Of a stretch of DNA of 64,000 nucleotides, positions 62,015 to 64,000 are shown piece by piece. Both the position numbers and the translations under genes were made by a program. Position 1 is the first letter of the stretch; each line of letters starts with the position of its first letter. The notes below the pieces were generated by a model. It saw only the letters and a program-made list of their open reading frames with translations, was not told the DNA's origin and did no database searches. Source of the stretch: Thauera aromatica_A (GTDB taxonomy: Bacteria > Pseudomonadota > Gammaproteobacteria > Burkholderiales > Rhodocyclaceae); the NCBI RefSeq assembly GCF_023093595.1, contig NZ_JALLIK010000108.1, positions 1-64,000 on the forward strand, written 5' to 3'.

Positions 62015-62799
62015 GGCGCACGGCGCTGGCGCTGGCCGCGGCGGCGGTACTGGCGGCCGGCTGTGCCACGGCGCCGGTGGACCCGGCGGGGCCGAGCCGG
62101 CCGCTGTCCGACCTTACGCCGGCGACCCCGGCGCAGGCGCGCGCGCGCGTGCATGTGGACCTGGGCATGGCTTATTTCGAAATCGGGCGCTACGATGTCG
62201 CGCTCGACGAAGCGAAGATCGCGCTCGGCGACAGCCCGGACTACGCGCCGGCCTTTCACCTGCTGGGCCTGGCCTACATGCTCGTCGAGGAATATGCCGC
62301 GGCCGGGGAGAACTTCGAGCGCGCGCTGCGCCTCGCTCCCGGCGACCCCGATTTCAACAACAGCTACGGCTGGTTCCTGTGCCTCCGGGGGCGCGAGCGC
62401 GAAGGTCTGGAGCGGCTGGCGGTGGCGGCGCGCAACCCGTACTACCGCCATCCGGCCCGGCCGCTGACCAACGCCGGGCTGTGCCATCTGCGGCTGGCCG
62501 ACGAGGACGCCGCGGAAGCGCAGTTCCAGCGCGCGCTGCAGGCCGATGCGGACAACGCCCAGGCGCTGTACCAGCTCGCCGCGATCGCCTACCGCGGCGG
62601 GCGTCTGGAACAGGCGCGCGCCCATCTGGTCCGGCTGCACCAGCGTCTGGGACCGACCCCGGCCTCGGCCTGGCTCGGCCTGCGCACCGAGCGCCGCCTC
62701 GGCAACCACGACGCCGAGGCGAGTTATGCGGCGCAGCTGCGTAGCCGTTTCGCCGAATCGGAAGAATATCAACGGATGATCCAAGGGAAGTTCGAGTGA
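62011..62799 (+). CDS. pilF: PilF/PilW-type TPR lipoprotein
   Basis: A 262-residue lipoprotein with signal peptide ending in the lipobox AAGC (Cys18) and about six TPR helical pairs. Motif-like repeats include LGMAYFEIGRYDVALDEAKIAL, LLGLAYMLVEEYAAAGENFERAL and NNSYGWFLCLRGREREGLERL, which resemble the type IV pilus biogenesis factor PilF (PilW), needed for secretin PilQ assembly in the outer membrane. No pilus genes are in this window; the rlmN-pilF-rodZ-ispG order is the standard location. Confidence 0.9.
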   Translation: MRRTALALAAAAVLAAGCATAPVDPAGPSRPLSDLTPATPAQARARVHVDLGMAYFEIGRYDVALDEAKIALGDSPDYAPAFHLLGLAYMLVEEYAAAGENFERALRLAPGDPDFNNSYGWFLCLRGREREGLERLAVAARNPYYRHPARPLTNAGLCHLRLADEDAAEAQFQRALQADADNAQALYQLAAIAYRGGRLEQARAHLVRLHQRLGPTPASAWLGLRTERRLGNHDAEASYAAQLRSRFAESEEYQRMIQGKFE

Positions 62800-63776
62800 G
62801 CAGCATGCAGAGCGAAAACCTTCCTGCCGCGGCCGGCGAGTCCGCCGTGCCGTCGCCGGGGGCGCAACTGCGGCGCGCGCGCGAGGCGCGCGGCGAATCG
62901 GTGTCCGAAGTGGCTTTTGCGCTCAAGCTCAGTCCGCGCCAGATCGACGCCCTCGAGCGCGACGATTTCGCCGCCTTGCCCGGGACGGCCTTCGTGCGCG
63001 GCTTCCTGCGCAACTATGCGCGCTACCTGGGGCTCGACGCCGCGCCGCTGCTCGATGGCGTGCAGCGCCTGGCCGGGGCGGCGGCCCCCGATCTGTCGCC
63101 GATCCGCAATGCCGACGGCGACCTGCCCAGCCACAGCGGCCGGCGCCGGGGTACGTTCCCGGCCGGGATACTGGTGCTGGTGCTGGTGCTGATGGTCGCC
63201 GCGGGCTGGTATTTCGATGGGTTCCGGACCGATTCGCCCGGGCCGGTGGAAAGCGGGCCGGCCGCGTTGCTGCCGGCCGAGCGTGGTGACGCCGGGCCGC
63301 CCTCGGTGGCGGGCGCCGCCGTGCTTGGGGCGGACAATCCGCCGCAGCCGGAGGCCGCCGCGAACACGCCGGCGGCGACCGCTGCCGAGATCCCGCTCAA
63401 GGCCGAGACGCCGGCCGCTGCAGAAGGGGGCGTGGCGCCCGCGCCCGCCGCGCCGGTGCCGCCGGCTCAAGTTGCGGAAGACAGGAGCGGCGGCGCCGGG
63501 AGCCCGTTGGCTGCTGCGCCGGAGACCGGCGGGAGCAGCGGCCGGCTGGTGTTGCGCTTTGGCGCCGATTCCTGGATCGAGGTGCGCGACGCCGCCGGCG
63601 CCATCCTCCATTCCGGGCTCAACCGCGCGGGTACGGCGCGCACCGTGCAGGGCGCGCCGCCGTTCGCACTGGTGGTGGGCAATGCGGCGGGAGTGGCGGT
63701 CGAGTTCGACGGCCGGACGGTCGATCTGGCCGCCCATACGCGCGGCTCGGTCGCCCGCCTGACTTTAGGTGAATAG
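62796..63776 (+). CDS. rodZ: cytoskeleton protein RodZ
   Basis: Links the MreB filament to the wall-elongation machine. The 326-residue protein has an N-terminal helix-turn-helix (22-85, PGAQLRRAREARGESVSEVAFALKLSPRQI), one membrane helix (about 122-140), a long Ala/Pro-rich periplasmic linker and a C-terminal DUF4115 beta domain (250-325, DSWIEVRDAAGAILHSGLN). Start is a GTG at 62796 overlapping pilF by four; ATG at 62805 is an alternative. Confidence 0.93.
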   Translation: MSSMQSENLPAAAGESAVPSPGAQLRRAREARGESVSEVAFALKLSPRQIDALERDDFAALPGTAFVRGFLRNYARYLGLDAAPLLDGVQRLAGAAAPDLSPIRNADGDLPSHSGRRRGTFPAGILVLVLVLMVAAGWYFDGFRTDSPGPVESGPAALLPAERGDAGPPSVAGAAVLGADNPPQPEAAANTPAATAAEIPLKAETPAAAEGGVAPAPAAPVPPAQVAEDRSGGAGSPLAAAPETGGSSGRLVLRFGADSWIEVRDAAGAILHSGLNRAGTARTVQGAPPFALVVGNAAGVAVEFDGRTVDLAAHTRGSVARLTLGE

Positions 63777-63785
63777 TTGGAAACG

Positions 63786-64000
63786 ATGAACCAGGACAAG
63801 GATTTCCCCCTCCTCAGCGCCGCGCCCTGGCGCCGCCGGCGCACGCGGCAGGTCGCGATCGGCAAGGTCAGGGTCGGGGGCGAGGCGCCGGTCGTCGTCC
63901 AGTCGATGACCAACACCGACACCGCCGACGTGCTCGGCACGGCGATGCAGGTCGCCGAACTCGCCCGCGCGGGCTCGGAAATGGTGCGCCTGACCGTCAA
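63786..64000 (+). CDS. ispG: (E)-4-hydroxy-3-methylbut-2-enyl-diphosphate synthase, 5' part
   Basis: The first 71 codons of IspG (GcpE), which makes HMBPP in the non-mevalonate isoprenoid route, cut by the window edge. From the ATG at 63786 the protein reads a short basic start then TRQVAIGKVRVGGEAPVVVQSMTNTDTADV, the highly conserved IspG N-terminus, and ELARAGSEMVRLTV. It follows rodZ by nine bases, the common rodZ-ispG order. No stop is visible within the window. Confidence 0.93.
   Translation, partial: MNQDKDFPLLSAAPWRRRRTRQVAIGKVRVGGEAPVVVQSMTNTDTADVLGTAMQVAELARAGSEMVRLTV

Overview
This GC-rich, gene-dense window fits a free-living betaproteobacterium of the Rhodocyclales, most like Thauera or Azoarcus. 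I judge this from gene order and protein character: queA-tgt-yajC-secD-secF, lpxC-DUF721-secA, accB-accC-prmA-DUF3426, a TRAP dicarboxylate transporter with DctSR regulators, and a diaminopimelate-type murein pathway. I could not run a database search, so the genus is an inference.

Layout. Positions 1-674 hold the 5' end of an IS3-like transposase (minus strand) beside a truncated and frameshifted alpha/beta hydrolase, so this edge is decayed accessory DNA. From 0.7 to 3.8 kb lie apaH, a YefM/YoeB-type toxin-antitoxin pair and an olsB-olsA-like acyltransferase pair. From 3.9 to 16 kb lie a PfkB kinase, a SlyB-like lipoprotein, a minus-strand run (conserved protein, TlpA thioredoxin, accB, accC, prmA, DUF3426 protein), mpl, a BON lipoprotein with a SIS protein, yraN, rsmI and pyrC. 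At 16.1-17.7 kb is a chemoreceptor whose Cache sensor lies C-terminal to the signalling domain. RNase P RNA (rnpB) follows at 17.8-18.2 kb.

The centre, 18.4-35.3 kb, is an uninterrupted division and cell wall (dcw) cluster: mraZ-rsmH-ftsL-ftsI-murE-murF-mraY-murD-ftsW-murG-murC-ddlB-ftsQ-ftsA-ftsZ. Nearly every junction overlaps by a few bases. It begins with a clear promoter over four 10-bp-spaced MraZ boxes. Before ftsZ the chain breaks at an AT-rich palindrome. lpxC, a small membrane protein, a DUF721 protein, secA, argJ, purB and a DUF2322 protein follow. A 220-bp nested foldback element then precedes the convergent queA-tgt-yajC-secD-secF run.

From 49 kb on: tRNA-Leu(CAA), a NhaR-like regulator divergent from a ribosome hibernation factor and a BI-1 membrane protein, accA, tilS, the dctS-dctR two-component pair divergent from dctP-dctQ-dctM, ndk, rlmN, a PilF-like lipoprotein, rodZ and the 5' end of ispG.

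Most of the window is core metabolism: murein precursors, division, lipid A and fatty-acid commitment steps, Sec export, queuosine and tRNA processing. I found no defence system, CRISPR array or secondary-metabolite cluster. The unusual content is mostly non-coding: perfect or nested inverted repeats before the chemoreceptor, ftsZ, hpf, dctP and secF. Among proteins, the inverted chemoreceptor, an acyltransferase with no obvious start codon and an acidic insert in RlmN stand out.
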